The notes: generated from the letters alone by a model not told the origin. 64,000 bases of DNA from Kribbella antiqua (GCF_004345665.1 NZ_SLWR01000008.1:372001-436000), one strand, 5' to 3'; counted from the first letter of the stretch, positions 25,744-33,918 are shown. Made by a program: numbers and translations.

Positions 25744-27036
25744 ATGCGTAGACGTCGTCTGGCACCGGTGGCAGCTCTTGCCGCCGCGGCACTCACTCTC
25801 GCCGGTTGCGGCCTCGGGTCGGACGGGTCCGGCAGCAGCGCCGCGACCCCGACCGTCGACGCGAACGCGAAGGTGACCGGTGAGGTCAGCTTCCAGACCT
25901 GGGCGCTGAAGCCGAAGTTCACCTCGTACGTCGAGAACCTGATCAAGGAGTTCGAGGCGAAGTACCCGGGTACGCACGTGACCTGGCTGGACCAGCCCGG
26001 CGACGGCTACGACAAGAAGGTGCTGAGCCAGGCCTCGGCCGGCCAGCTCCCGGACGTGGTGAACCTGCCGCCGGACTTCGCGCTCCCGCTGGCCAAGCAG
26101 CAGATGCTGCTCGACGTCGGCGCCGCCGATCCGAAGATCAAGGACGAGTACGTCGAGGGCGGCGTACAGGCGTATCAGTACCAGGGACTCAACGGCACGT
26201 TCGGCTACCCGTGGTACCTGAACACCGACATCGACTACTGGAACGCGACCAAGTTCGCCGCGGCCGGACTGGACGTGAAGAACCCGCCGAAGACCTTCGA
26301 CGAGTTGCTCGCGGCCGCCAAGGTGATGCACGACAAGACCGGCGGCAAGGAGTACCTGATGAGCCGGCTGCCCGGCATCGGTGACTTCACCAACGCCGGA
26401 GTGAAGATCCTGTCCGACGACGGCAAGAAGTTCGTCTTCAACACCCCCGAGGCCGCCGCGCTGCTGGACAAGTACCGCGACGCCTACAAGGCCGGCTACC
26501 TGCCCCGCGACATCCTGACCCAGGAGTACCTGGGCAACTCCAAGCTCTTCACCCAGGGCAAGGTCGCCTGGACCACCGGCGGTGGCAACGCGATCCAGGA
26601 CTTCGTCAAGGACAACCCGTCGCTGAAGGGCAAGGTCGTCCCGTCGCCCGCGCTGGACACCCCGCCGCTGTACGTGCAGGGCCTGTCGGTGTCGGCGAAG
26701 ACGAAGAACCAGGCGGCCGCGATCGCGCTGGCCCGGTTCGTCACCAACGCCGAGAACCAGGCCGCGTTCGCCAAGATCGTGAACATCTTCCCGTCCACCA
26801 AGGCGTCGGCTCAGGACCCGTACTTCTCCAAGAGCGACGGTACGCCGGAGTCGGACGCGAAGGTACTGGCGTTCGAGTCGCTGGCCAAGGCGAAGGTGCT
26901 CACCCCGCCGATCATCAGCGGTGCGACGAACGACTTCATCGGCCAGCAGATCTCGCTCGCCATCTCCGGCAAGATCTCGTCGCAGAAGGCCCTTGACGCC
27001 GCGGTGGCCAAGGCCAACGAGCTGCTCACCCAGTAA
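25744..27036 (+). CDS. ABC transporter sugar-binding lipoprotein
   Basis: A 430-residue solute-binding protein of the carbohydrate-type (MalE-like) ABC importers. A basic RRRR start, a hydrophobic stretch and the lipobox LAGC (Cys near residue 23) give a lipoprotein signal. Domain features include TFGYPWYLNTDIDYWN near 156-171 and a late VQGLSVSAKTKNQAAAIALARF, split as VQGLSVSAKTK and AAAIALARF. AGGAGA lies upstream of ATG 25744. It should deliver an oligosaccharide to the two permeases that follow; no ATPase gene is in the operon, so a shared MsiK-type ATPase is likely. Confidence 0.94.
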   Translation: MRRRRLAPVAALAAAALTLAGCGLGSDGSGSSAATPTVDANAKVTGEVSFQTWALKPKFTSYVENLIKEFEAKYPGTHVTWLDQPGDGYDKKVLSQASAGQLPDVVNLPPDFALPLAKQQMLLDVGAADPKIKDEYVEGGVQAYQYQGLNGTFGYPWYLNTDIDYWNATKFAAAGLDVKNPPKTFDELLAAAKVMHDKTGGKEYLMSRLPGIGDFTNAGVKILSDDGKKFVFNTPEAAALLDKYRDAYKAGYLPRDILTQEYLGNSKLFTQGKVAWTTGGGNAIQDFVKDNPSLKGKVVPSPALDTPPLYVQGLSVSAKTKNQAAAIALARFVTNAENQAAFAKIVNIFPSTKASAQDPYFSKSDGTPESDAKVLAFESLAKAKVLTPPIISGATNDFIGQQISLAISGKISSQKALDAAVAKANELLTQ

Positions 27037-27914
27037 TGCGCTACAACCGTTGGTTCACCCCGTGGGTGCTGGTGATTCCAGCACTCGCCTGGTTGATGGT
27101 GTTCAACCTGTGGCCGTCGATCAACACCGTGATCCTGTCGTTCACCAACGCCAGGCCGATCGGCGGCGGTACCTTCGTCGGGCTGCGGAACTTCGAGCGC
27201 CTGCTGCATGACGATCAGCTGCGCTGGGCGTTGCTGAACAGCGTCATCTACATGGTGGTCTGCCTGCCGTTCCTGACCATCCTGCCGCTGCTGCTCGCCG
27301 TACTGGTGGAGAAGAAGTTGCCCGGCATCACCTTCTTCCGTACGGCGTTCTACACGCCCGTGGTGGCGTCGGCAGTGGTGGTGGCGCTGATCTGGCAGTG
27401 GATCCTGGACGACCGCGGTCTGGTCAACGGGCTGGCCGAGAAGCTCGGTGTCATCTCGGGGCCGTTGCCGTTCCTCAGCGACCAGTGGTTGTTGTTGCTG
27501 AGCGCAATCAGTCTGACGATCTGGAAGGGGCTCGGGTACTACATGATCATCTACCTGGCCGCCCTCGGGAACGTCGGCCGCGACCTGCACGAGGCAGCGG
27601 CGGTCGATGGCGCGGGGCCGTGCCGGCGGTTCGTGCACATCACGATTCCGGGAGTGCGCGGGACGATGATCCTGATCTCGATCCTGATCTCGGTGTCGGC
27701 GCTGCGGGTGTTCTCCGAGCTGTTCATCCTCAGTGGCGGCAAGGGCGGTCCGGGCGGCCGGGACAACTCGGTCGTGATGCTGATCCAGCAGTACAGCCAG
27801 GGTTTCGAGGGCAACCTCGGGTACGCGTCGGCGCTGTCGATCGTGCTGTTCTTCGTCACCGTCGTACCGATGCTGGTGCTGGCCAGGCTGAATCGTCGTG
27901 GAGCTGAAGCATGA
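27036..27914 (+). CDS. Sugar ABC permease, MalF-like subunit
   Basis: A 292-residue integral membrane protein with six helices. The cytoplasmic EAA loop, EAAAVDGAGPCRRFVHITIP near residues 187-206, contacts the ATPase. The ATG overlaps the lipoprotein stop (TAATG). It pairs with the permease at 27991. The short GAGCGG-rich element separates the two permeases, which is unusual because such genes normally overlap. Confidence 0.94.
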   Translation: MRYNRWFTPWVLVIPALAWLMVFNLWPSINTVILSFTNARPIGGGTFVGLRNFERLLHDDQLRWALLNSVIYMVVCLPFLTILPLLLAVLVEKKLPGITFFRTAFYTPVVASAVVVALIWQWILDDRGLVNGLAEKLGVISGPLPFLSDQWLLLLSAISLTIWKGLGYYMIIYLAALGNVGRDLHEAAAVDGAGPCRRFVHITIPGVRGTMILISILISVSALRVFSELFILSGGKGGPGGRDNSVVMLIQQYSQGFEGNLGYASALSIVLFFVTVVPMLVLARLNRRGAEA

Positions 27915-27995
27915 ACGAGCGGAGCGAGTTCATCATCAAGCACAGTGTGCCTCGTGTCTCATCCGCGCCCGGAGCGAAGCGAGGACGTGGATGAG
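27912..27995. repeat. REP-like double palindrome between permease genes
   Basis: Two hairpins share a GAGCGAAGCGAG-type core. TGAAC...GTTCA at 27912-27932 encloses GAGCGGAGCGA, and CTCATCC...GGATGAG at 27958-27995 encloses CGGAGCGAAGCGAGG. The first includes the stop codon of the upstream permease; the second includes the ATG of the downstream permease and its GAGGA. This looks like a mobile short extragenic palindrome inserted at the junction. The family assignment rests on form only. Confidence 0.7.
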
Positions 27996-28902
27996 CATAG
28001 TGACCGATCCGGCCCGGCCGGCCGTGGCTCCTGAAGCCCCTCCGGCTACACGGCGGAAGGGTTCTTTCGGGTTCAACACCATCTCGACGCGCGAGAAGGT
28101 GGTTCGTTACGTCCTGCTGGTGTTCGTGCTGCTGATCACCATCGGGCCGTTCCTGTGGCAGCTGTCCACGTCGCTGAAGGGATCCGGGGAGGACATCTAC
28201 ACCCGGATCCCGCGGCTGCTGCCGGCGCAACCGACGCTCGACCACTACGGCGCGGTGGCCGACACCATCCCGGTCTGGGACTATGCGAAGAACTCGCTGG
28301 TGGTCGCCGTACTGGTTGTCGGCGGCAACGTTCTCGGTGCGTCGCTGGCCGGGTTCGCGTTGTCCCGGTTGCAGTTCCGCGGCCGGCGGATCGTGCTCGG
28401 GCTCTTTCTCGCGACGCTCGTACTGCCCGGTGAGGTGACGATCATTTCGCAGTACGTCACCGTGCGGGAGTTCGGTCTTGCGAACACACTGTTCGGGGTC
28501 GCGCTGCCCGGCATGATCGGCGCGTTGAACGTGCTGCTGATGTACAACGCGTTCCGGGCGCTGCCGATCGAGGTCGACCAGGCCGCGATCGTGGACGGCG
28601 CGAACGCCTGGCAGCGGTTCGTCTACATCGGCCTGCCGTCGGTGCGGGGGACCATCAGCGTGGTCGCGATCTTCGCATTCATCGGCGCCTGGGACGACTT
28701 CCTCTGGCCGCTGATCGTGCTCACCGACCCGAACAAGTACACGCTGACCGTCGGCCTGCAGTACCTGTCCGGCACCTTCAGCAACAACCCGCGGCTGATT
28801 GCCGCGGGCACCATGATCGCGTTCGTACCGATCGTGATCGTGTTCGCGACCCTGCAACGCTTCTTCTTCAAGGGCGTGGAGGAGGGTGCCGTCAAGGGCT
28901 GA
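27991..28902 (+). CDS. Sugar ABC permease, MalG-like subunit
   Basis: A 303-residue permease with six helices. The EAA loop equivalent is IEVDQAAIVDGANAWQRF near residues 191-208. I chose ATG 27991 (MSIVTDPARP); earlier in-frame codons would translate the REP-like element. The 45-residue N-terminal tail before the first helix is Pro/Ala-rich. With the MalF-like partner it forms the channel of the LacI-controlled importer. Confidence 0.93.
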   Translation: MSIVTDPARPAVAPEAPPATRRKGSFGFNTISTREKVVRYVLLVFVLLITIGPFLWQLSTSLKGSGEDIYTRIPRLLPAQPTLDHYGAVADTIPVWDYAKNSLVVAVLVVGGNVLGASLAGFALSRLQFRGRRIVLGLFLATLVLPGEVTIISQYVTVREFGLANTLFGVALPGMIGALNVLLMYNAFRALPIEVDQAAIVDGANAWQRFVYIGLPSVRGTISVVAIFAFIGAWDDFLWPLIVLTDPNKYTLTVGLQYLSGTFSNNPRLIAAGTMIAFVPIVIVFATLQRFFFKGVEEGAVKG

Positions 28903-28913
28903 CTGGTCGTGGC

Positions 28914-28947
28914 ATCGATTGACAATCGATAGGTAGCAGTTGATAGT
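28914..28947 (+). promoter_or_regulatory. Promoter of DUF2975/Xre pair with palindromic operator
   Basis: -35 TTGACA (28919-28924) and -10 GATAGT (28942-28947) with 17-bp spacing predict a start at about 28954, which is the A of the ATG. No Shine-Dalgarno precedes the gene, so the mRNA is probably leaderless. The perfect palindrome ATCGATT-GAC-AATCGAT (28914-28930) covers the -35; a second half site TCGATT lies at 28947-28952. These are likely sites for the encoded Xre protein. Confidence 0.68.
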
Positions 28948-28953
28948 CGATTC

Positions 28954-29433
28954 ATGTCTGTCGTGAATCGGGTGGTGTGGCCGCTCAGGGTCCTGCTGGT
29001 GATGCTGTTCGCCGGGCTGATGGTGGCACAGGTGATGAGCATGCCGGGTCAGTTCGCGTACATGGCTCGGGAGAACCCCGACCTGGCCTATCTGCGCTGG
29101 CCGCTGACGATCTGGTCGATCCTGGAACTGCTGTGCGTCCAGGTCGTCATCGTCTGCACGTGGAAGCTCCTCACCCTCGTCACGTCCGACCGCATCTTCA
29201 GCGAGCAGTCCTTCGCTTGGGTCGACGCGATCATCTGGGCCCTCGGTGCGGCCTGGGTGCTGTTCTTCGGGGTGTTCCTCTACCTCGGGTTCCTGGCGAA
29301 CGACCCGGGCTTGCCGATCTTGATGTTCGGCATGGTGCTGGTCGGCGGCGTACTGGTGCTGCTGGTGGTCGTCCTGCGAGCCCTGCTCCGGCAGGCGACC
29401 ACGCTGCACACCGACATGGAAGCAGTCATCTGA
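28954..29433 (+). CDS. DUF2975 membrane protein
   Basis: A 159-residue protein with four hydrophobic helices (about 8-27, 48-70, 90-110, 117-140) and the DUF2975 layout. The segment SDRIFSEQSFAWVDAIIW near residues 76-93 is the conserved F(S/T)xE motif. Such proteins are nearly always encoded with a small Cro/C1-type regulator, here overlapping by one base (TGATG). Their function is unknown; the pair may sense membrane state. Confidence 0.85.
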   Translation: MSVVNRVVWPLRVLLVMLFAGLMVAQVMSMPGQFAYMARENPDLAYLRWPLTIWSILELLCVQVVIVCTWKLLTLVTSDRIFSEQSFAWVDAIIWALGAAWVLFFGVFLYLGFLANDPGLPILMFGMVLVGGVLVLLVVVLRALLRQATTLHTDMEAVI

Positions 29434-29642
29434 TGCCCATCGTCGTACGCATCGACGTCGAACTGGCAAAGCGCAAAATGTCTGTAGGCGAGTTCGCCGA
29501 GAAAGTCGGCCTCACCCCCGCCAACATCGCCGTCCTCAAGAACGGCCGAGCCAAAGCCGTCCGCTTCACCACCCTCGAAGCCATGTGCCGAGTCCTCAAC
29601 TGCCAACCCGGCGACCTCCTCGAATGGGTAGCCGACGAGTAG
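29433..29642 (+). CDS. Small Xre/Cro-type HTH regulator (YozG-like)
   Basis: A 69-residue one-domain repressor: MSVGEFAEKVGLTPANIAVLKNGRAKAVRF holds the HTH (residues about 16-45), seen as MSVGEFAEKVGLTPAN and LKNGRAKAV, and the tail LNCQPGDLLEW is typical of the YozG group. Its start overlaps the DUF2975 stop. It probably autoregulates through the ATCGATT palindrome upstream of the pair. Confidence 0.9.
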   Translation: MPIVVRIDVELAKRKMSVGEFAEKVGLTPANIAVLKNGRAKAVRFTTLEAMCRVLNCQPGDLLEWVADE

Positions 29643-29673
29643 TGGCTTCCTTCGCGCTGGTCGCGGGCGGAGA

Positions 29674-30960
29674 ATGGCAACAGTCGTCGTCGTTGGGGGG
29701 ACCATGGGCGTCGGGTCTCAGTCGACCGTTGCAGGCCGAACCAAGTTGCTCGGTCAAGGCGTCGTGCGCGGCCTGAGCGCCTTCGTAGCTGGATTCCAAG
29801 CCACTGCCTGGGATCAGAAGGCGGATGCGGAGACCGACGCCTTCCTCCGCGAGGTCAGCGAGTTGCGCTCCCTGGCGGACGCGGACAGCCCGCGGATCGA
29901 AGCGCTGCTGAAGACCAGGCGAGAGTTTCTCCGCTCCCAGTTCGCGGTGCAGATGATCGCGAACCGGCTGACGCTGATCCTCGGCATCGCGGCCGTGTTC
30001 GTGCCTGGACTGGTCGTCGCACTCGAGGCTCCGCGAGGTGATGAGAACCCGGTCTGGGTCTTCGTCCTCATGCTGCTCGGGCTCTCGATCATCGCGACTT
30101 GGCCCGCCGTAGCTCTTGAGACGCTGACCGGCCGGGAGCGAGCCGGGCTGATCTGGATGGCGCTGGTGCTGTCGACGTACAGTGCGGTCGCCGTCGTGAA
30201 CGTGGCGGCGCCGGACCGCAGCGATCCTGAGATCACAATCCGCTTCCCCTTCGTCGCTGCGGTCGCTGCCTGGACGGGGTTGGCCATCGTGATCGTCGCG
30301 CGCGTGTACGTCGTCGCCTGGAATCGAGCGGAGCTCAACCGGGTCTGGACGGAGCAGCGGGTCGAGGCGGCCGTGGTCATGAAACTGCTCCGCGTCCTTC
30401 AGATCCTCGAACACGCGACCGAGGCCGACGACAACGCCAGTCGGCCGATGAAGTCAACGGGTGCGGCCCGGGCGTTGCTGGCTGACGCGGCGCAGGCGGT
30501 GAACGACTATCTGCCCAGGCTGATCGACGGCCGTCGCGCGTACGGCGCCGACGCCAGGACGATCGCCCGCGAAGCGGCGGCGGCCCTCCTCGGCCTGAGA
30601 TCCGCGGTCACGCTCCCGGGCGGCTGCGTCCGTGACGAGGACCTCCAACGGGTGAAGACTGCCGTCGAGGCCTGGGCCATCGGCAGCCTCGCCGATCTGC
30701 CGCGAGAGGCACCACCCGAGGGCGAGTCCATGGAGTACGAGCGCCGGCGCTCGGGCCTCCGTCACGTCACGCGCACCCTCGCGCTGGGCGCCGTACCGCT
30801 CGTCCTCATGGTTGTGGTGACGCTCCTGCCGCTCGAACTGTCAGGAGCCGTGTCCGACGCTCTCACCCCATTCGCCGTCACCTGGCTCCTGTTGTCCGTC
30901 GCCGCCGTCTTCGCCCCCGCGGACGTCAAGCTGGACAGCAAAACCCTCTTCAATCGCTGA
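29674..30960 (+). CDS. Unknown multi-pass membrane protein with central soluble domain
   Basis: A protein of 428 residues (or 418 from the ATG at 29704). It has a helical charged region (about 45-90), four hydrophobic helices between about 100 and 225, a soluble helical stretch of about 130 residues (VEAAVVMKLLRVLQILEH onward), and two closing helices near 375-415. Start choice is uncertain: 29674 has GGAGA directly against it and 29704 follows a G-run. No family is recognised and no neighbour is clearly linked. It ends just before a CCCCCCGGGGG sequence. Confidence 0.65.
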   Translation: MATVVVVGGTMGVGSQSTVAGRTKLLGQGVVRGLSAFVAGFQATAWDQKADAETDAFLREVSELRSLADADSPRIEALLKTRREFLRSQFAVQMIANRLTLILGIAAVFVPGLVVALEAPRGDENPVWVFVLMLLGLSIIATWPAVALETLTGRERAGLIWMALVLSTYSAVAVVNVAAPDRSDPEITIRFPFVAAVAAWTGLAIVIVARVYVVAWNRAELNRVWTEQRVEAAVVMKLLRVLQILEHATEADDNASRPMKSTGAARALLADAAQAVNDYLPRLIDGRRAYGADARTIAREAAAALLGLRSAVTLPGGCVRDEDLQRVKTAVEAWAIGSLADLPREAPPEGESMEYERRRSGLRHVTRTLALGAVPLVLMVVVTLLPLELSGAVSDALTPFAVTWLLLSVAAVFAPADVKLDSKTLFNR

Positions 30961-31043
30961 AGGCGCCCCCCGGGGGAGTCACATCGGCGCCGCGTCGGGG
31001 CTCATAGGGGTGTGCGAACGACGTACCTGTTGAGGAGGACCTG

Positions 31044-31178
31044 ATGCAGTTCGTGTTGGTGACGCGGCCGCGATGCCAACAGGTGGGATGTGGCGGTCGT
31101 CCCGGTCGGCGATCGTTTAGCGTCGGCGTGGCTCACGGGCTGATCGCGACCGTTTCGTCGTACGAACCAGAAGGATGA
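31044..31178 (+). CDS. Possible small ORF before GH43 gene
   Basis: A 44-codon frame starting MQFVLVTRPRCQQ has an ideal GAGGAGG Shine-Dalgarno (31032-31038) 5 nt before its ATG. It ends 9 nt before the GH43 start codon. The product is Arg/Gly-rich with two cysteines and matches nothing I know. It may be a short protein, a leader peptide that couples translation to the GH43 gene (whose own ribosome site is weak), or chance. It is otherwise the only item of note in 30961-31187. Confidence 0.4.
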   Translation: MQFVLVTRPRCQQVGCGGRPGRRSFSVGVAHGLIATVSSYEPEG

Positions 31179-31187
31179 CCGCGTCTG

Positions 31188-32147
31188 ATGAAGACCACTT
31201 CGCAGCAAAACTACGTGGGCTACCTCTACGCGCACTTCAAGCGCGAGTCTCCCGATGGTGAGCAAATCTACTTCGCGTTGAGCGACGGCAACGACCCACT
31301 GCACTTCGACGATCTCAACGGCGGCAAGCCGGTCCTGTACTCCACCCTGGGCGAATGCGGCGTCCGCGACCCGCACATCGTGCGTTCCCCGGAGGGCGAC
31401 CGGTTCTACCTGGTCGCGACCGACCTGCGCATTTACGCCAGCCGCGACTGGGAGCGGCACCAGCGGCGAGGCAGCCGCTCGATCATGGTCTGGGAGTCGG
31501 AGGATTTGGTGAATTGGGGCGACGGCAGACTCGTCGAGGTCGCGCCGCCCGAGGCCGGCAACACGTGGGCGCCGGAGGCGGTCTGGGATCCCGAACAGGA
31601 TGCCTACCTCGTGCACTGGTCCTCGACGCTGTACGACAACCCGGAGCACGAGGGTGAGAGCTACAACCGGATCATGGCTGCGACCACCCGCGACTTCCGC
31701 GAGTTCTCCGAGCCGCGCGTCTGGATCGACCGAGGGTGGCAGACGATCGATGCCACGGTCATCGACCACGAGGGCGTCTTCTACCGCTTCCTGAAGGACG
31801 AACGCGGCCGTACCGGCGACGCACCGCACGGCAAGTCCATCTTCTCCGAAACCTCGACCTCGCTGACGGCCGCCGACTGGAAGCCGCTGGCCGAAGGCAT
31901 CGGCCTCGGCCCAATCAGCCAGGGCGAGGGCCCACTGGTGTACAAGTCGAACACTGAGAACAAGTGGTTCCTCTGGATCGACGAGTTCACCCCGGACCGC
32001 CGCTACGTCCCCTTCGAAACAACCGACCTCACCACCGGCGAGTGGACCCCCTCCCAGGACTACCGCCTACCACCAGATCCCTGCCACGGCGTCGTACTCC
32101 CGATAACCGCCGAAGAGTACTCACGCCTCCGCACGACTTGGACCTGA
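31188..32147 (+). CDS. Glycoside hydrolase family 43-type enzyme
   Basis: A 319-residue five-bladed beta-propeller glycosidase without a signal peptide. It begins GYLYAHF; GVRDPHIVRSPEGDRFYLVA near residues 57-76 contains the general-base Asp in RDP; the APEAVWDPEQDAYLVHWS block near 126-143 has the catalytic Glu; WQTIDATVI near 182-190 has the third acidic residue. The family removes arabinose or xylose from plant polysaccharides. It is monocistronic and convergent with the DUF1844 gene; no regulator is adjacent. Confidence 0.88.
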   Translation: MKTTSQQNYVGYLYAHFKRESPDGEQIYFALSDGNDPLHFDDLNGGKPVLYSTLGECGVRDPHIVRSPEGDRFYLVATDLRIYASRDWERHQRRGSRSIMVWESEDLVNWGDGRLVEVAPPEAGNTWAPEAVWDPEQDAYLVHWSSTLYDNPEHEGESYNRIMAATTRDFREFSEPRVWIDRGWQTIDATVIDHEGVFYRFLKDERGRTGDAPHGKSIFSETSTSLTAADWKPLAEGIGLGPISQGEGPLVYKSNTENKWFLWIDEFTPDRRYVPFETTDLTTGEWTPSQDYRLPPDPCHGVVLPITAEEYSRLRTTWT

Positions 32148-32230
32148 GTCGCCGACCCAGAGGCGCGCCCGGAACGGCTTCAGATGTCAGGCTCTGATGA
32201 TGTCTTGCGGTAGCGCGCGTGGGTGGGGAG

Positions 32231-32632
32231 TTACCTGTTGGCGGCGGAGGGGTGGACTGGGCCGGTGTACTTCTCGCCGGGGCCGGCGCCTGGGTCGTCG
32301 GGGATGGACGAGGATTCGCGGAAGGCGAGTTGGAGGGAGCGGAGGCCGTCCCTCAGAGGCGCGGCGTGGTGGTGGCCGAGGGAGGGGGCGGAGGCGTCCA
32401 GGAGGCCGGCCAGGGCGTCGATGAGGGAGCGGGCCTCGTCGAGGTCCTTGTGGTCGGGGAGGTCTTCGGCCAGGCCGAGGTTGACCGCGGCGGCGCTCAT
32501 CAGGTGCAGGGCGGCGGTCGAGATGATCTCCACGCTGGGTACGTCGGCGATGTCGCGGGACACGGTCGACAGCGGGTCCGGCCGGGTGCCGTCGGAGGGG
32601 CCGGACTGCGAAGTGGAGAGTTCGTCGGTCAT
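32231..32632 (-). CDS. DUF1844-domain protein
   Basis: A 133-residue acidic soluble protein. Residues about 25-90 form the DUF1844 block (DIADVPSVEIISTAALHLMSAAAVNLG, seen as VPSVEIISTAALHLMSAA, then DLDEARSLIDALAGLL). The gene is a regular divergent neighbour of infC in actinobacteria. Its function is unknown; a link to ribosome or translation functions is suggested only by position. The tail is Pro/Gly-rich and variable. Confidence 0.88.
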   Translation of the reverse strand: MTDELSTSQSGPSDGTRPDPLSTVSRDIADVPSVEIISTAALHLMSAAAVNLGLAEDLPDHKDLDEARSLIDALAGLLDASAPSLGHHHAAPLRDGLRSLQLAFRESSSIPDDPGAGPGEKYTGPVHPSAANR

Positions 32633-32668
32633 GCTGCTACTCTTGCATGGCGACCGACCCGGTCCGTT

Positions 32669-32701
32669 GGTGACCCCTGAGCGGAATACTCGAGGGTCAC
32701 C
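32669..32701. promoter_or_regulatory. Strong hairpin between DUF1844 and infC
   Basis: GGTGACCC at 32669-32676 pairs perfectly with GGGTCACC at 32694-32701, and an inner GAG/CTC extends the stem after a small internal loop. It lies 36 bp upstream of the DUF1844 start and at the distal end of the infC leader, so it could act on either transcript. Confidence 0.55.
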
Positions 32702-32854
32702 GGTGGTTCAGGTCAAAGCGGAGGGCCACCTCCCACCCAGTCGATGAACAGTCGGCGGGTCCCGGTCACGCCGAAGCTCCGGAGCAGTCCGGTGCCGAGG
32801 CGAACGTACGGCGTCCCACCCGGAGGGGTTGGAGCGTCGTCGATCTGGGAATTG

Positions 32855-32891
32855 GGCCTTCGTGTGAATCGCACGAGGGCCTTTGTCGTTT
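32855..32891 (+). terminator. Attenuator-like hairpin in infC leader
   Basis: GGCCTTCGTG (32855-32864) pairs with CACGAGGGCC (32872-32881) with a single G-U wobble and a 7-nt loop, followed at once by TTTGTCGTTT. It lies 58 nt before the infC ribosome site. Leader attenuation by L20 or IF3 is known for this operon in other bacteria, so this is a plausible control point; no alternative antiterminator was worked out. Confidence 0.6.
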
Positions 32892-32948
32892 CCAGGTCCA
32901 AGAGCGAGGTGGCACCGATACGAGCACAACCCAGGAGGACCCATCACC

Positions 32949-33632
32949 ATTGAACTGCGCGTCAACGAGCGCATCCGCGTTCCCGAGGTGCGACTGGTCG
33001 GACCGAACGGTGAGCAGGTAGGCATCGTCCGGATCGAGGACGCACTTCGGCTGGCACAGGAGGCCGATCTCGACCTGGTCGAGGTCGCGGCGACCGCCCG
33101 GCCTCCGGTCTGCAAGCTGATGGATTTCGGCAAGTACAAGTACGAGACCGCGCAGAAGGCGCGCGAGTCCCGCCGGAACCAGTCCAACACGGTCATCAAA
33201 GAGATGAAGCTGCGGCCGAAGATCGACCCGCACGACTACGAGACCAAGAAGGGTCACGTCGTCCGGTTCCTGCGTGCCGGGGACAAGGTCAAGATCACCA
33301 TCATGTTCCGCGGTCGTGAGCAGTCCCGGCCGGAGCTCGGCTTCCGGCTGCTGCAGCGGCTGGCCGAGGACGTCAGCGAGCTCGGCTTCGTCGAGTCCTC
33401 GCCGCGGCAGGACGGCCGGAACATGATCATGGTGCTCGGACCGCACAAGAAGAAGTCCGAGGCGCGCGTGGACGTGGAGGCCGAGAAGGCGAAGAAGCAG
33501 GCCGAGCGTGAGGCCGAGCAGCAGGCGGAGCGTGCGGAACGCGCCGAGCAGGTTCAGGCACACGAAGCCGAGCGCGCCGCCGGTTCCACGAAGAAGCCGA
33601 AGGGTCCGGCAGACAACCTCGACCCGGAGTGA
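32949..33632 (+). CDS. infC: Translation initiation factor IF-3, probable AUU start
   Basis: A 227-residue IF-3. The N-domain begins [16 protein letters not shown], with [10 protein letters not shown] and [16 protein letters not shown]; the C-domain has [16 protein letters not shown] and [14 protein letters not shown]. No ATG, GTG or TTG lies between AGGAGG (32933-32938) and the conserved N-terminus. ATT at 32949 is 10 nt after it; ATC at 32943 and CTG at 32955 are alternatives. The next GTG (32985) would remove the RVNERIRV motif. infC is known for non-AUG starts through which IF-3 limits its own synthesis. An extra charged helix of about 50 residues ends the protein. It heads infC-rpmI-rplT. 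Confidence 0.95.
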   Translation: MELRVNERIRVPEVRLVGPNGEQVGIVRIEDALRLAQEADLDLVEVAATARPPVCKLMDFGKYKYETAQKARESRRNQSNTVIKEMKLRPKIDPHDYETKKGHVVRFLRAGDKVKITIMFRGREQSRPELGFRLLQRLAEDVSELGFVESSPRQDGRNMIMVLGPHKKKSEARVDVEAEKAKKQAEREAEQQAERAERAEQVQAHEAERAAGSTKKPKGPADNLDPE

Positions 33633-33723
33633 CGAACAGCTCCGGCGTTGAGACAACCAAAGCCGCCGGAGCACCGTCACACCGAAGATCGAGTCAACGA
33701 AGAAACTCAGGAGCACAACAGCT

Positions 33724-33918
33724 ATGCCGAAGATGAAGACCCACTCGGGGATGAAGAAGCGCGTCCGCGTCACCGGCTCGGGCAAGATCCGCCGCGAGCA
33801 GACCGGCAAGCGTCACCTCGCCGAGGCGAAGCCGACCAAGCGCAAGCGCCGCCTGTCCGGCACCGTCGAGGTCGCGTCGACGCACGTGAAGAAGGCCAAG
33901 AAGCTTCTCGGCATCTGA
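33724..33918 (+). CDS. rpmI: Ribosomal protein bL35
   Basis: A 64-residue basic protein of the large subunit, with the bL35 start [20 protein letters not shown] and the typical RRLSGT and LLGI ending. AGGAG lies 8 nt before the ATG. It is in the conserved infC-rpmI-rplT order; the 91-nt gap after infC holds no other gene. Confidence 0.98.
   Translation: MPKMKTHSGMKKRVRVTGSGKIRREQTGKRHLAEAKPTKRKRRLSGTVEVASTHVKKAKKLLGI

Noticed and set aside
32883-32948. TTG start for infC as the longest frame
   Set aside because: It lies before the AGGAGG and inside the hairpin tail of the leader; the extra residues are unlike IF-3.
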